A stretch of DNA of 64,000 bases from Agromyces fucosus. Its GTDB lineage: Bacteria; Actinomycetota; Actinomycetes; Actinomycetales; Microbacteriaceae. The stretch spans positions 496,001 through 560,000 of the forward strand of contig NZ_SDPO01000002.1 of assembly GCF_004134865.1 (NCBI RefSeq), read 5' to 3'. The notes beneath the pieces were generated by a model, which saw only the letters and a program-made list of their open reading frames with translations, made no database searches and had not been told where the DNA came from. This document shows, one piece after another, positions 8,160-16,920 of this stretch. Position numbers and translations under genes: made by a program. Positions within the stretch are counted from its first letter, which is position 1. Each line of letters starts with the position of its first letter.

Positions 8160-9608
8160 GTGGGCACCACCGTCTTCGAACGACAGAAGCCGCCGGCATC
8201 CGTCATCGCCCATTCGCTCGAGCACACCGCCCGTTCGGTGTTCTGGCTCGACGACCTGCCCGAGGGGGCGGTGGGCGGTCGCCCGAAGCTCACCGGCGAC
8301 CACGTCGCCGACCTCGTCATCGTCGGCGGCGGCTACACGGGCCTCTGGTCGGCGGTGCTCGCCAAGCGCCGCAACCCCGGGGCGCGCATCGTGCTCGTCG
8401 AGGCGAAGAGCATCGGCTGGGCGGCATCCGGTCGAAACGGCGGGTTCTGCGAGGCGAGCCTCACGCACGGCGATGGGAACGGCACGGCGCGCTGGCCGAA
8501 GGAGATGCCGACCCTCCACCGCCTCGGCATGCAGAACCTCGACGCGATCGAGGCGGCAGAGGCCGAGTACGGCATGGACTTCCACTTCGAGCGAACCGGC
8601 ATGCTCGCGCCCGCGATCGAGGAGCACCAGGTCGAGTGGCTGCGCGACTGGCATGCCGAGGCCGTGAAGCAGGGCGACGAGGGCGTCGTCTTCCTCGACG
8701 AGGCGGCCGTGCAGGCCTCCGTGGCCTCGCCGACCTACCTCGCCGGCGTCTGGGAGCAGCGCACGAACGCGATGGTGCATCCTGCGCGCCTCGCATCCGA
8801 GCTCGCCCGCGTCGCCGAAGACCTCGGCGTCGAGATCTTCGAGCACTCGCCCGTCAAGCGCATCGACACCCCCGGCTCGACCGGCGCCGTCTCGGTGATC
8901 ACCGAGAGCGGTCGCGTCGACGCCGCACACGCCGTGCTCGCGACGAACGTGTTCCCGTCGCTCCTGAAGCGCAACCGGCTCATGACGGTGCCCGTCTACG
9001 ACTACGTGCTCATGACCGAGCCCCTGTCGGAGCAGCAGCTCGCCGACATCGGCTGGAAGGATCGCCAGGGCATCGGCGACATGGCGAACCAGTTCCACTA
9101 CTACCGCCTCTCGAAGGACAACCGCATCCTCTTCGGCGGGTACGACGCGATCTACAACTACGGTCGCAAGGTGCGTGCGGAGTACGAGAACCGCCCCGAG
9201 AGCTGGCAGAAGCTCGCGAGCCACTTCTTCACGACCTTCCCCCAGCTCGAGGGCCTGCAGTTCAGCCACCAGTGGGCCGGCGCGATCGACACGAGCACCC
9301 AGTTCACGGCGTTCTTCGGCACGGCACGCGACAACCGCGTCGCGTACGCCGCCGGCTTCACGGGCCTCGGCGTCGGCTCGACGCGCTTCGCGGCCGAGGT
9401 CATGCTCGACCTGCTCGAGGGTCGCGACAACGAGCGCACGCAGCTCGAGATGGTGCGCAAGCGCCCCCTGCCCTTCCCGCCCGAACCTGCGGCATCGATG
9501 GGCATCAACGCGACCCGCTGGTCGCTCGATCGTGCCGATCACAACCGCGGCAAGCGCAACATCCTGCTGAAGACGCTCGACGCACTCGGACTGGGGTTCG
9601 ACTCATGA
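8160..9608 (+). CDS. FAD-dependent oxidoreductase, gamma-glutamylputrescine oxidase-like
   Basis: 482 residues from GTG 8160, which has GGAG eight bases upstream; an ATG at 8130 would add ten residues. It is a DAO-family flavoprotein: VADLVIVGGGYTGLWSAVLAKRRNPGARIVLVEA is the FAD loop, and GWAASGRNGGFCEASLTHGDGNG with FTGLGVGSTRFAAEVMLDL are typical of PuuB-like amine oxidases. The likely reaction is oxidative deamination of an amine to an aldehyde with H2O2. The stop overlaps the cupin gene, and an aldehyde dehydrogenase follows, consistent with amine to aldehyde to acid. Confidence 0.85.
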   Translation: MGTTVFERQKPPASVIAHSLEHTARSVFWLDDLPEGAVGGRPKLTGDHVADLVIVGGGYTGLWSAVLAKRRNPGARIVLVEAKSIGWAASGRNGGFCEASLTHGDGNGTARWPKEMPTLHRLGMQNLDAIEAAEAEYGMDFHFERTGMLAPAIEEHQVEWLRDWHAEAVKQGDEGVVFLDEAAVQASVASPTYLAGVWEQRTNAMVHPARLASELARVAEDLGVEIFEHSPVKRIDTPGSTGAVSVITESGRVDAAHAVLATNVFPSLLKRNRLMTVPVYDYVLMTEPLSEQQLADIGWKDRQGIGDMANQFHYYRLSKDNRILFGGYDAIYNYGRKVRAEYENRPESWQKLASHFFTTFPQLEGLQFSHQWAGAIDTSTQFTAFFGTARDNRVAYAAGFTGLGVGSTRFAAEVMLDLLEGRDNERTQLEMVRKRPLPFPPEPAASMGINATRWSLDRADHNRGKRNILLKTLDALGLGFDS

Positions 9609-9979
9609 GCGACGATCTCCGCCTCCTCGCCGGCGCACTGACGGATGCCCCGGGGCTCGTGCTCGAGCACGAACCCGTGCCTGCCGACCAGGTCGTCGCC
9701 GGCGCGCCCGCCACCGGCTACGCGGCGCTCGACTCGTCGGACGCCGGCGAGATCGGCGTCTGGGAGATGACGCCCGGCGCGATGCGCGACGTCGAGGTCG
9801 ACGAGGTCTTCGTCGTGCTGTCAGGCGCCGCGACCGTCGAGTTCGAGACGGCGCCGACCGGGCGCGGTCATCTCGACCCGATCATCCTCGCCCCCGGCGC
9901 CGTCGTGCGCCTCGAGGCGGGCATGAAGACGATCTGGACCGTGCGCGAGACGCTGCGCAAGGTGTTCATCTCGCGCTGA
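9605..9979 (+). CDS. cupin-domain protein
   Basis: 124 residues, a small single-cupin protein: GEIGVWEMTPGAMRDVEVDEVFVVLSGAATVEFE is motif 1 with the metal-binding histidines replaced (Asp/Glu remain), and LAPGAVVRLEAGMKTIWTVRETLRKVFI is motif 2. Such DUF861-like cupins often sit beside amine and GABA catabolic genes; the function is unknown. It overlaps the oxidase by ATGA and is 24 bp from the next gene, so it is the middle of a three-gene operon. Confidence 0.85.
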   Translation: MSDDLRLLAGALTDAPGLVLEHEPVPADQVVAGAPATGYAALDSSDAGEIGVWEMTPGAMRDVEVDEVFVVLSGAATVEFETAPTGRGHLDPIILAPGAVVRLEAGMKTIWTVRETLRKVFISR

Positions 9980-10003
9980 GGCGCACTCCAGGAGGATCAG
10001 AGA

Positions 10004-11380
10004 ATGGCGAAGTACCGAGTTCAGAACCCTGCGACCGGCGAGATCGTCGAGTCGTTCGATGCAGCGACCGACGCGGAGATCGAGCAGACCCTCGCGACGG
10101 CCGACGCCGCCTACCGCGAATGGCGCGACCGCAGCGTGCAGGAGCGCGCAGCGGCGGTCAAGCGAGTCGCGGAGCTCTTCGTCGAGCGGAAGGACGAGCT
10201 CGCGCGACTCATCGCCGTCGAGATGGGCAAGTCGCTCGCCGAGTCGGCCGACGAGGTCGAGTTCGCCGCTTCGATCATCGACTACTACGCCGTCTACGGC
10301 CCGGGCCTGATCACCGACCAGGAGATCCCGAGCACGATCCCGGGCAAGGCGACCATCGAGCACCTGCCCGTCGGCGCGCTGCTCGGCGTCATGCCGTGGA
10401 ACTTCCCGTACTACCAGGTTGCCCGCTTCGCGGCGCCGAACCTCGTGCTCGGCAACACGATCATCCTGAAGCACGCCGACATCTGCGCGCGCTCGGCGCT
10501 CGCGGTGCAGGCGATCATGGAGGAGGCCGGCATCCCCGTCGGCGGCTACCAGAACGTGTTCGCCTCGCACGACCAGATCGCGATGATGATCGCCGACCCT
10601 CGTGTGCAGGGCGTCTCGCTGACGGGCTCCGAGCGGGCCGGCGCCATCATCGGCGCACAGGCCGGACAGCACCTCAAGAAGTGCGTGCTCGAGCTCGGCG
10701 GCATCGACCCCATGGTCGTGCTCGACGCCGACGACGTCGCGAGCGTCGCGAAGGCGGCCTGGGACTTCCGCGTCTACAACGCCGGCCAGGTGTGCAACTC
10801 GAACAAGCGCCTGATCGTGATGGACGACATCTACGACGAGTTCGTCGCCGAACTGCGCCGTCTCGCGGAGGGGCTCGAGCCGGGCGACCAGCTCGACCTC
10901 GGCGAGGGGCAGTTCGTGCCGATGTCCTCGCGCGCCGCCGCCGAGACCGTGAACGCCCAGGTGCAGAAGGCCGTGGCCGCCGGCGCGACCCTCGAGGCCG
11001 GCGGCGTGCTGTCCGACGGGCCCGGTGCCTACTTCTCCCCCGCCGTGCTGACGGGCGTGCCCCGTGACTCGGAGTCGTACCGCGAGGAGATCTTCGGCCC
11101 CGTGGCGACGGTCTACCGCGTGCACAGCGACGAGGAGGCGCTCGAGCTCGCCAACGACTGCGACCTGGGCCTCGGCGGCTCCGTGTTCTCGACCGACGGG
11201 GCACGTGCAGCTCGCGTCGCCTCACGGCTCGAGGTCGGCATGACCCACGTGAACGTCATCGCGGCCGAGGCGGCCGAGCTGCCCTTCGGCGGCGTGAAGC
11301 GCTCGGGATTCGGGCGCGAGATGGGCCCCGTCGGCATCGGCGAGTTCGCGAACCGCCGGCTCTCCTTCGTCGCGCGGTAG
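10004..11380 (+). CDS. gabD: NAD(P)-dependent succinate-semialdehyde dehydrogenase
   Basis: 458 residues, the short SSADH form. Landmarks are GVMPWNFPYYQVARF (cofactor site), SLTGSERAGA, the general base Glu in KCVLELGGIDP and the nucleophile in YNAGQVCNSNKR. It oxidises succinate semialdehyde, or a related omega-semialdehyde, to the acid. An AGGAGG lies seven bases upstream of the ATG. It completes the oxidase/cupin/dehydrogenase operon. It is a close paralogue of the dehydrogenase at 31077; the two probably serve different amines. Confidence 0.88.
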   Translation: MAKYRVQNPATGEIVESFDAATDAEIEQTLATADAAYREWRDRSVQERAAAVKRVAELFVERKDELARLIAVEMGKSLAESADEVEFAASIIDYYAVYGPGLITDQEIPSTIPGKATIEHLPVGALLGVMPWNFPYYQVARFAAPNLVLGNTIILKHADICARSALAVQAIMEEAGIPVGGYQNVFASHDQIAMMIADPRVQGVSLTGSERAGAIIGAQAGQHLKKCVLELGGIDPMVVLDADDVASVAKAAWDFRVYNAGQVCNSNKRLIVMDDIYDEFVAELRRLAEGLEPGDQLDLGEGQFVPMSSRAAAETVNAQVQKAVAAGATLEAGGVLSDGPGAYFSPAVLTGVPRDSESYREEIFGPVATVYRVHSDEEALELANDCDLGLGGSVFSTDGARAARVASRLEVGMTHVNVIAAEAAELPFGGVKRSGFGREMGPVGIGEFANRRLSFVAR

Positions 11381-11427
11381 TCGCGGCGCGAGACGACGGG
11401 GCGCCGCCGTTCCCGGAGACCGAGACG

Positions 11428-12456
11428 TCAGGACCGGGCGAGCAGCGCGGGCCCGATGAGGATCAGTCCCGTCGACACCACGATCGTGAGGAGCCAGATC
11501 ACGGTGAGGCCGGTGAAGCGGCCGGCCGTGCGGATTCTGGACCCGGCCTGGGCGACCGTGCCGGATTCCTCCGCGCGATCGTCGGCGTATCGCACCGCAT
11601 TGCGGTGCACGCGCCTGCCGAGCAACTCCACGAGGTCGAAGACCGAACGCATCCCGTCCGACGTCCACACCGGCGTTCGCGCGGGGAGGTAGACGTACAT
11701 GCGCCGGTCGACCAGCTCGACCTCGGCCGTTCGGGCGACGTCCAGCAGCGCCGCCATGACGTTCGGCGTGAAGAGGTACAGCGCGTCGCGCTCGTAGCCC
11801 TTCGGGCAGTACAGCGTGAACGACCGGTCGAAGTCGCCCTCGAGCCCGAGCCGCACCGAATTCGGTGCTGCGCCGTCGATCATCGGCAGGATGCGCGAGC
11901 GTCGATTCTTGAGAAGGACGTGCGGCACCGCGGCCGGCAGCTCCAGCTCGACGAAGCGGAACGGCCTGCGGAAGTCGACGGCCGACTCGCCCCGCGGACT
12001 GACCACGGTGTTCTGACCGATCAGGAACGTGCCGTGCGCGCCGTCGACGAAGATCGAGGCGCGGCCGACGTTCTGCTTCCCCGGAGGGAAGCCGACTCCC
12101 GCGCGCGAGTCGTTCCTGAGCTCGTCCGCATAGGCGAAGCCGTTCGCATTCGCGAATCGCGCGAGACGCGCCGAACGGGCGAATCCGACGAGCCACCAGC
12201 GCCAGCCCGAGACGACGAGCGCGAGTGCCAGGCCACCCACGAGGACCACGAGCCACCCGAATCGCGGGAACAGCCAGACGGTGGCGATGCCGAGACCGAT
12301 CGAGGCAGCCGACCCGAGTAGGGAGACCCGCCACGGGCCCCATGCGCCATCCCGATGGGCCGCGTACGCGGCGAGGTCCTGCCGCCCCAACGGCGCATCG
12401 AGAACGTGGAAGTCGACGGGGCGCCGGTCGGCGAGCCGACCGTCTCCGGTCAGCAT
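11428..12456 (-). CDS. hypothetical membrane protein, three predicted spans
   Basis: 342 residues, no family recognised. Two adjacent N-terminal spans (LLGSAASIGLGIATVWLF and FGWLVVLVGGLALALVV) are followed by a soluble domain of about 190 residues and a C-terminal span (LTVIWLLTIVVSTGLILIGPALL). The soluble part resembles membrane-tethered proteins of the DUF3137 kind only in layout. ATGCTGA links its start to the stop of the upstream gene (seven-base overlap), so the two are one operon. Confidence 0.7.
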   Translation of the reverse strand: MLTGDGRLADRRPVDFHVLDAPLGRQDLAAYAAHRDGAWGPWRVSLLGSAASIGLGIATVWLFPRFGWLVVLVGGLALALVVSGWRWWLVGFARSARLARFANANGFAYADELRNDSRAGVGFPPGKQNVGRASIFVDGAHGTFLIGQNTVVSPRGESAVDFRRPFRFVELELPAAVPHVLLKNRRSRILPMIDGAAPNSVRLGLEGDFDRSFTLYCPKGYERDALYLFTPNVMAALLDVARTAEVELVDRRMYVYLPARTPVWTSDGMRSVFDLVELLGRRVHRNAVRYADDRAEESGTVAQAGSRIRTAGRFTGLTVIWLLTIVVSTGLILIGPALLARS

Positions 12457-12959
12457 GCCACGAGCCACACCCTGTCGGTGCCGTCGTGCTGTGCGATGAC
12501 CGCGACGTTGTCGTCGAAGTCGGACGCGTCGAAGACCTGGGCGGCGAACGCGTCCACACCGAAGCGGGTGCGGAACCACTGCGAGAGTTCGGTGCCCTGG
12601 ACGCCCCGCCAGCCGAAGAAGATGTTCTGCTTTCCGTCGCGCGCCTTCCACACCTCCTTCTCGTTCTTCCGAACCAGTTCCACGGGCAGCTCGCCGGCGA
12701 TGGCGGCCTCGATCGCGGCGAAGTCGGGCGTCACGACCGTCGGATCCCAGAGCAGGCCGACGCGGAACCCGGTTCCCTGTCCTCCCGGCGCCCGCAGCGC
12801 CCGGTACGCCCAGACCTTGCGGTCGGCGGCGGTCGTCCAGATCTCGTAGGCGGCCTTCGCCTTCTTCTTCGCCCCGAACACCTTGCTCTCGGTGCACACG
12901 GCGAGGAACGCCTCGGGGGACGTCAGCGACGTCTCGATCGAGCGGAGGTCGGTGGTCAT
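12450..12959 (-). CDS. hypothetical protein
   Basis: 169 residues, soluble, no signal peptide or membrane span, no family recognised. It has a basic segment (FGAKKKAKAAYEIW) and an aromatic stretch (IFFGWRGVQGTELSQWFR). The start MTTDLRS has a strong GAGGAG five to six bases upstream. It is co-translated with the membrane protein that follows, which suggests a joint function. Confidence 0.7.
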   Translation of the reverse strand: MTTDLRSIETSLTSPEAFLAVCTESKVFGAKKKAKAAYEIWTTAADRKVWAYRALRAPGGQGTGFRVGLLWDPTVVTPDFAAIEAAIAGELPVELVRKNEKEVWKARDGKQNIFFGWRGVQGTELSQWFRTRFGVDAFAAQVFDASDFDDNVAVIAQHDGTDRVWLVAC

Positions 12960-13061
12960 GAATGCTCCTCGGAGTCTCGCAGCGCGCAGGGTCGACGCGC
13001 TCCGCATCACGTTACCGGGCAGGTTCTGCTCGAGACGCTCGGTCACGTGCGCCGACCGGCC

Positions 13062-13712
13062 TCAGCCGCAGAACTCCTTGGGCACACCCGCACGATCTTG
13101 AACACCGATCATGACGACGACGCCGTTCTCGACGAGGAAGTCGAGATAGCCGTTCTCCTCATCACCGACGGCGTAGCCGTACGAGTTCTCCCCGGTCTGG
13201 TTCACCGCCTGCAGGTCAGGGTAGGCCGCGGAGAGCTCCTCCAACGTCGACCCGAGCACGATGCCCGCCTCCGTCGTCGGAGACGCCGGAACGACGCCGG
13301 CTTCATCGGCTCGTCCGCTGAGCCAGACGGAGGTGATCTCTTCACCGCCCTCCGGATGCGTCAGCAGCAGGGAGGCCGCGCCCTCCGCGGTCAGTTCTGC
13401 CACCCACGGGCACCACTCGGCGACCGCGAACGCAGGCAGGCCGGCGAGGACCTCGGGGTAGGCGTCTCCACGCCCGAGCGGTCCGATGCCCGCGGCGGTG
13501 ATGGTCCACGTGGTCACGTCGGCAGGATCGACCACGACCGGTTGCGGCTCTGACGGCGTGGGTGTCGGTGTCGACGCCGGGGTCGACTGGGTCGGGACGG
13601 GCTCATCAGCGACGGCCTCGCCGGGGGACGCGCATCCTGCGAGTGCGAGTACGACGACGACCGTCGTACTGAGAGCGGTCGCCATCGAGGCGAGCGAACG
13701 GATCCGTGACAT
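13062..13712 (-). CDS. secreted lipoprotein of unknown function
   Basis: 216 residues. The N-terminus is a lipoprotein signal with lipobox LALAGC (cleavage before Cys27), followed by a Pro/Thr/Ser linker and a globular domain that ends in a cysteine (PKEFCG); a second cysteine in AEWCPW could pair with it. The domain recalls small actinobacterial substrate- or envelope-associated lipoproteins. AAGGAG seven bases before the ATG supports the start. It is a single gene transcribed leftward. Confidence 0.8.
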   Translation of the reverse strand: MSRIRSLASMATALSTTVVVVLALAGCASPGEAVADEPVPTQSTPASTPTPTPSEPQPVVVDPADVTTWTITAAGIGPLGRGDAYPEVLAGLPAFAVAEWCPWVAELTAEGAASLLLTHPEGGEEITSVWLSGRADEAGVVPASPTTEAGIVLGSTLEELSAAYPDLQAVNQTGENSYGYAVGDEENGYLDFLVENGVVVMIGVQDRAGVPKEFCG

Positions 13713-13826
13713 CGGGGTTCTCCTTCGGAGCGCGTGCGGGGGAACCGCTGACCTCACATTATTGACAGGTTCACCGCTTCGAGACCTGCCCCGATATCAC
13801 TTCGATAACGCCAGTGGCCCGAAATC

Positions 13827-14546
13827 TCAAGCCGCCGCCGCGGAGGACGCATCGTTCGACGGCCCCGCCGGTTCGATGCGGAAGGTGAGTCCGAATCGCG
13901 CGAGCAGCTCGGCGTCGCCCGCGAGCACGAAAGCACCCGTGCCCGCGGCGTCGCCGGCCAGCACCCCGCGGAGCGCGGCCGGCTCGAGCTGCAGTTCGAG
14001 CACGGCCGACGGCACGGGTTCGAACGCCGAGCGGCGACGAGGCTGCTGGAGCGCTCCGGGGCCCACCGGCACGACGTCGAGCGTGCCGCCGACGACGATC
14101 GCCGACACCGAGACGTCGCCCACGTGCAGCACGTATTCGGTGGGGGGCAGCGAGGCCGCGGCATCCGCTCGGAATGCTGCGCGCAAGCCGACCGCGAGCG
14201 CGTCGTGCGTGACCGTCTCGCCCTCTGCGGGCTCGCCGAGCACCGACCAGCCCCAGCGTGCGAGCGCGACGACGACCGGTTCGAGCCCGCGCCCGAGCGC
14301 GGTCAGCTCGTACCCGCCGCGCACGCTCGGCACGCGCCGCACCACGCCCGACTCCTGCAGTTCTTTGAGCCGGTCGCTCAGGATGTTGGTCGGGATGCGC
14401 GGCAGGCCGGCCTTCAGGTCGCCGTAGCGTCGCGGCCCGACGAGCAGGTCGCGGACGATGAGCAGCGCCCATCGATCCCCGACCCGCTCGAGAGCGCGAG
14501 CGACTCCGTCGTACTGGCCGAAGCCGCGCGCCCCGCGTGTCGCCAT
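13827..14546 (-). CDS. HxlR-type regulator with C-terminal SCP2-like domain
   Basis: 239 residues. The N-terminal winged helix is clear: YDGVARALERVGDRWALLIVRDLLVGPRRYGDLKAGLPRIPTNILSDRLKEL, then a wing YELTALGRGLEP. The C-terminal half resembles the sterol-carrier/SCP2 ligand pocket seen in this regulator subgroup (PTEYVLHVGDVSVSAIVVGGTLDVV). The gene lies 11 bp downstream of the VOC gene on the same strand and probably regulates that operon. Confidence 0.85.
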   Translation of the reverse strand: MATRGARGFGQYDGVARALERVGDRWALLIVRDLLVGPRRYGDLKAGLPRIPTNILSDRLKELQESGVVRRVPSVRGGYELTALGRGLEPVVVALARWGWSVLGEPAEGETVTHDALAVGLRAAFRADAAASLPPTEYVLHVGDVSVSAIVVGGTLDVVPVGPGALQQPRRRSAFEPVPSAVLELQLEPAALRGVLAGDAAGTGAFVLAGDAELLARFGLTFRIEPAGPSNDASSAAAA

Positions 14547-14557
14547 GCGGTCGCGGG

Positions 14558-15019
14558 TCAGGCCGAGGCCGACGCCGCGGCCGAGCCCTGCTCGGCCAGG
14601 TAGGCATCGGGCCCCTGCTCGGCGGCAGACGGGTCCATGTAGAGGAAGCCGAGGATGTTGCCGTCGGGGTCTTCGAGGTCGCGCGAGTACATGAAGCCAT
14701 AGTCCTGCGCCTCGCGCGGCTCGGTGCCGCCCGCAGCGAGTCCCGTTGCGAGCACCGCGTCGACCTCGTCGCGCGAGTCGCGGGTGAACGCGATGCTGGT
14801 CTGCGCGTGCGTCTTGGGGTCGATGATCTGCTTGTCGGTGAAGGTGGCGAGGTAGTCGCGCGTCAGCACCATGAAGTAGATGTTCTCGTCGAGCACGACG
14901 CACGCGGCGTTGTCGTCGGTGAAGTTCGGGTTGATGCTGAACCCGAGCGCCTCGTAGAAGCTCTTGGAGCGCTCGAGGTCGGTCGTGGGCAGGTTCACGA
15001 AAATGCTGGTCGCGGTCAT
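14558..15019 (-). CDS. VOC-family (glyoxalase/bleomycin-resistance-like) protein
   Basis: 153 residues with two beta-alpha-beta-beta-beta modules: MTATSIFVNLPTTDLERSKSFYEALGFSINPNFTDDNAACVVL and YGFMYSRDLEDPDGNILGFLYMDP. The C-terminal metal-site Glu position is replaced by Leu/Gly surroundings. This matches the VOC subgroup annotated as lactoylglutathione lyase-like with unknown substrate. GGAGGAGATC directly precedes the start. First gene of a pair with the HxlR regulator. Confidence 0.85.
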   Translation of the reverse strand: MTATSIFVNLPTTDLERSKSFYEALGFSINPNFTDDNAACVVLDENIYFMVLTRDYLATFTDKQIIDPKTHAQTSIAFTRDSRDEVDAVLATGLAAGGTEPREAQDYGFMYSRDLEDPDGNILGFLYMDPSAAEQGPDAYLAEQGSAAASASA

Positions 15020-15078
15020 GATCTCCTCCATGGGATCGTCGGTGGTCACCGGATGATTCGTCTCTAGCTTGCTCTTTG

Positions 15079-15094
15079 CAAGTGCACTTGTCAA
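15079..15094. promoter_or_regulatory. CAAGTGCACTTG palindrome overlapping a -35 box
   Basis: A perfect 12-bp palindrome (15079-15090) lies just downstream of TTGACA (15089-15094 read leftward) in front of the VOC/HxlR operon. A weak AAGCTA follows as a possible -10 with 18-bp spacing. Additional CAAG/CTTG copies flank it. It is a good candidate for the autoregulatory site of the HxlR protein. Confidence 0.5.
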
Positions 15095-15134
15095 TAGCAA
15101 GTAGAGCGAAGATCCGATCCCGTCCGACCCCCGC

Positions 15135-16805
15135 TCAGCGCACGACGCTCCGCCGCACGAGCAGCGCCAGGTGCAGCGCCGTCAGGGTCTCGCCGTCATC
15201 GAGGTCGACCCCCAGCAGATCGCCGATGAGCGCGAGCCGCTGGTAGAACACCGAGCGCGAGAGATGCGAAGCGGATGCCGCCGCGGTGCGGTTGCCCGGA
15301 TGCGCGAGCACTGCGCCCAGCACGTCGAGCAGGTCGCCCTTGCGTGCGAGGTCGTAGTCGATGAGGGGCTCGAGCATGCGCTCCCCGTGCTCGAGGAGCC
15401 GATGGTCGTCGCGGAGCGCGGTCACGAGCCGCATGAGCGGACGGTCGTCGGAACGCCGCACGACCGGTCCGCGTGCCGAGCGCGAAGACGGACCGCGAGC
15501 CAGGTCGATCGCCTCCTGCACGGAGCCCAGCAGCGCGTCGAGGCCGCTCGCCTCGGAGCCGACCGCGAGCACGAGCCGGTCGAGCAGCACCGCGTCACCC
15601 GCGGCCAGTGCGCTCGCGAACGCTCGCACCGCTGCGTCGTCGAAGACGCGCGAGGACGGCAGCGAGAGCAGCACGATCGTCGCCGTCGGGGCGGCACCGC
15701 TCTCGGGCGCCGCCCCGGCGAGCGCCCGCCCGCCGAGTTCGCGAGCCGCGGCATCCGCTGCCGACGCCGTCACCGCACCACCCGTCGCCACGACTCCGAA
15801 GAGTCGGGCGCCCTCGAGCGGCAGGCCGGCGGCCTCGATGCGCGCCGACGCCGCGGGCAGTCCGGCGAACCGTCCGTCGAGCAGTCCGTCGACGAGTCGC
15901 TGGCGGCCGATGCGCACCCACTCGTCGCTGGCGCCATCGGCGAGTCGGCCGAGTGCGAGCGCGATCGCACCCTGTTCGAGCACGCTCGTGCTGCCGGCTG
16001 GGTGCGCCGGCCCCGGCAGGGCGATGAGATGACCCCAGCGGATGCCCCGCGCCTCGACCGGCACGATCAGCCACTCGTCGGCAGACGCCCCGCCGCCGAG
16101 GCGCCGCTGCTCGTCGTGTCGACGATGCGCGGCCCGCGACCGGGACTCCCAGCGGGTGAAGAGCTCGACCTCGGCGGCGAGCGGCACCTCGGCGGCGACG
16201 ACCTCGTGGGCGAGGTTCTCGAGCACGACCGGGGCGCCGAGCGTCTGGGCGAGCTGCTGCACGATGAAGTCGGGAGGCGAGCCGCGCAGGGCGAGTGCCG
16301 TGAAGCGCTCGCGCACCTCGTCGCGGGCCCGCAGCGCCGCCGTCTGCACCGAGATGATCCGGCTGTGCACCGCCTCGGTCAGCGTGACGAACTTCACCTC
16401 GCGGTGGAGCGCGACGAGGGCGAGCCCATGCTCGCGCGCCGCCGTCTCGACGACCGCCGGCACGTAGCGGTAGTGCACGCCGAGCTCGAGCACGAGGCCC
16501 GCCACGCCGACGTCGACGAGCCCGCCGATGAACGCCGTGAGCTCGCCGGGATCGGTCGGCCAACCGGATCCCGTCGACAGCAGCAGCTCGCCGCCGTTCA
16601 GGAGCCGGGCCACGCCCGCACTGTCGGAGACGTGCGCCCAGCGCACGTGGGCGTCGAGCGCGTCACCGCCCGAGAGCACCTCGGGGATGCCCTGCGCGAC
16701 CGCGGGGATCGTGAGGATCTCGCGCACGGTCGGGAGTCCGTCATCGGCGGGCTCGAGCACCGGACGGTTCGTCTGAATCGCCTCATCTTCGCGACGATCT
16801 GCCAC
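15135..16805 (-). CDS. PucR-family transcriptional regulator
   Basis: 556 residues with full PucR architecture: an N-terminal purine-catabolism domain (PTVREILTIPAVAQGIPEVLSGGDALDAHVRWAHVSD), a central GGDEF-like region, and a C-terminal HTH_30 (RKGDLLDVLGAVLAHPGNRTAAASASHLSRSVFYQRLALIGDLLGVDLDDGE). PucR proteins next to GABA or beta-alanine genes act as activators with the aminotransferase substrate as signal. It is divergent from mmsA with a 115-bp spacer, so control of the mmsA/aminotransferase operon is the obvious inference. Confidence 0.9.
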   Translation of the reverse strand: MADRREDEAIQTNRPVLEPADDGLPTVREILTIPAVAQGIPEVLSGGDALDAHVRWAHVSDSAGVARLLNGGELLLSTGSGWPTDPGELTAFIGGLVDVGVAGLVLELGVHYRYVPAVVETAAREHGLALVALHREVKFVTLTEAVHSRIISVQTAALRARDEVRERFTALALRGSPPDFIVQQLAQTLGAPVVLENLAHEVVAAEVPLAAEVELFTRWESRSRAAHRRHDEQRRLGGGASADEWLIVPVEARGIRWGHLIALPGPAHPAGSTSVLEQGAIALALGRLADGASDEWVRIGRQRLVDGLLDGRFAGLPAASARIEAAGLPLEGARLFGVVATGGAVTASAADAAARELGGRALAGAAPESGAAPTATIVLLSLPSSRVFDDAAVRAFASALAAGDAVLLDRLVLAVGSEASGLDALLGSVQEAIDLARGPSSRSARGPVVRRSDDRPLMRLVTALRDDHRLLEHGERMLEPLIDYDLARKGDLLDVLGAVLAHPGNRTAAASASHLSRSVFYQRLALIGDLLGVDLDDGETLTALHLALLVRRSVVR

Positions 16806-16920
16806 CGGAGTCGCCTTTCTTCCTCTGTCACACTGGGAATACGAAGCTTACTCGACGTCGGCCATTCTGTCCGGCGTCGGTACCGAAACGCCCGCGGGCA
16901 TATCAGTGAAGGACCTGCAC

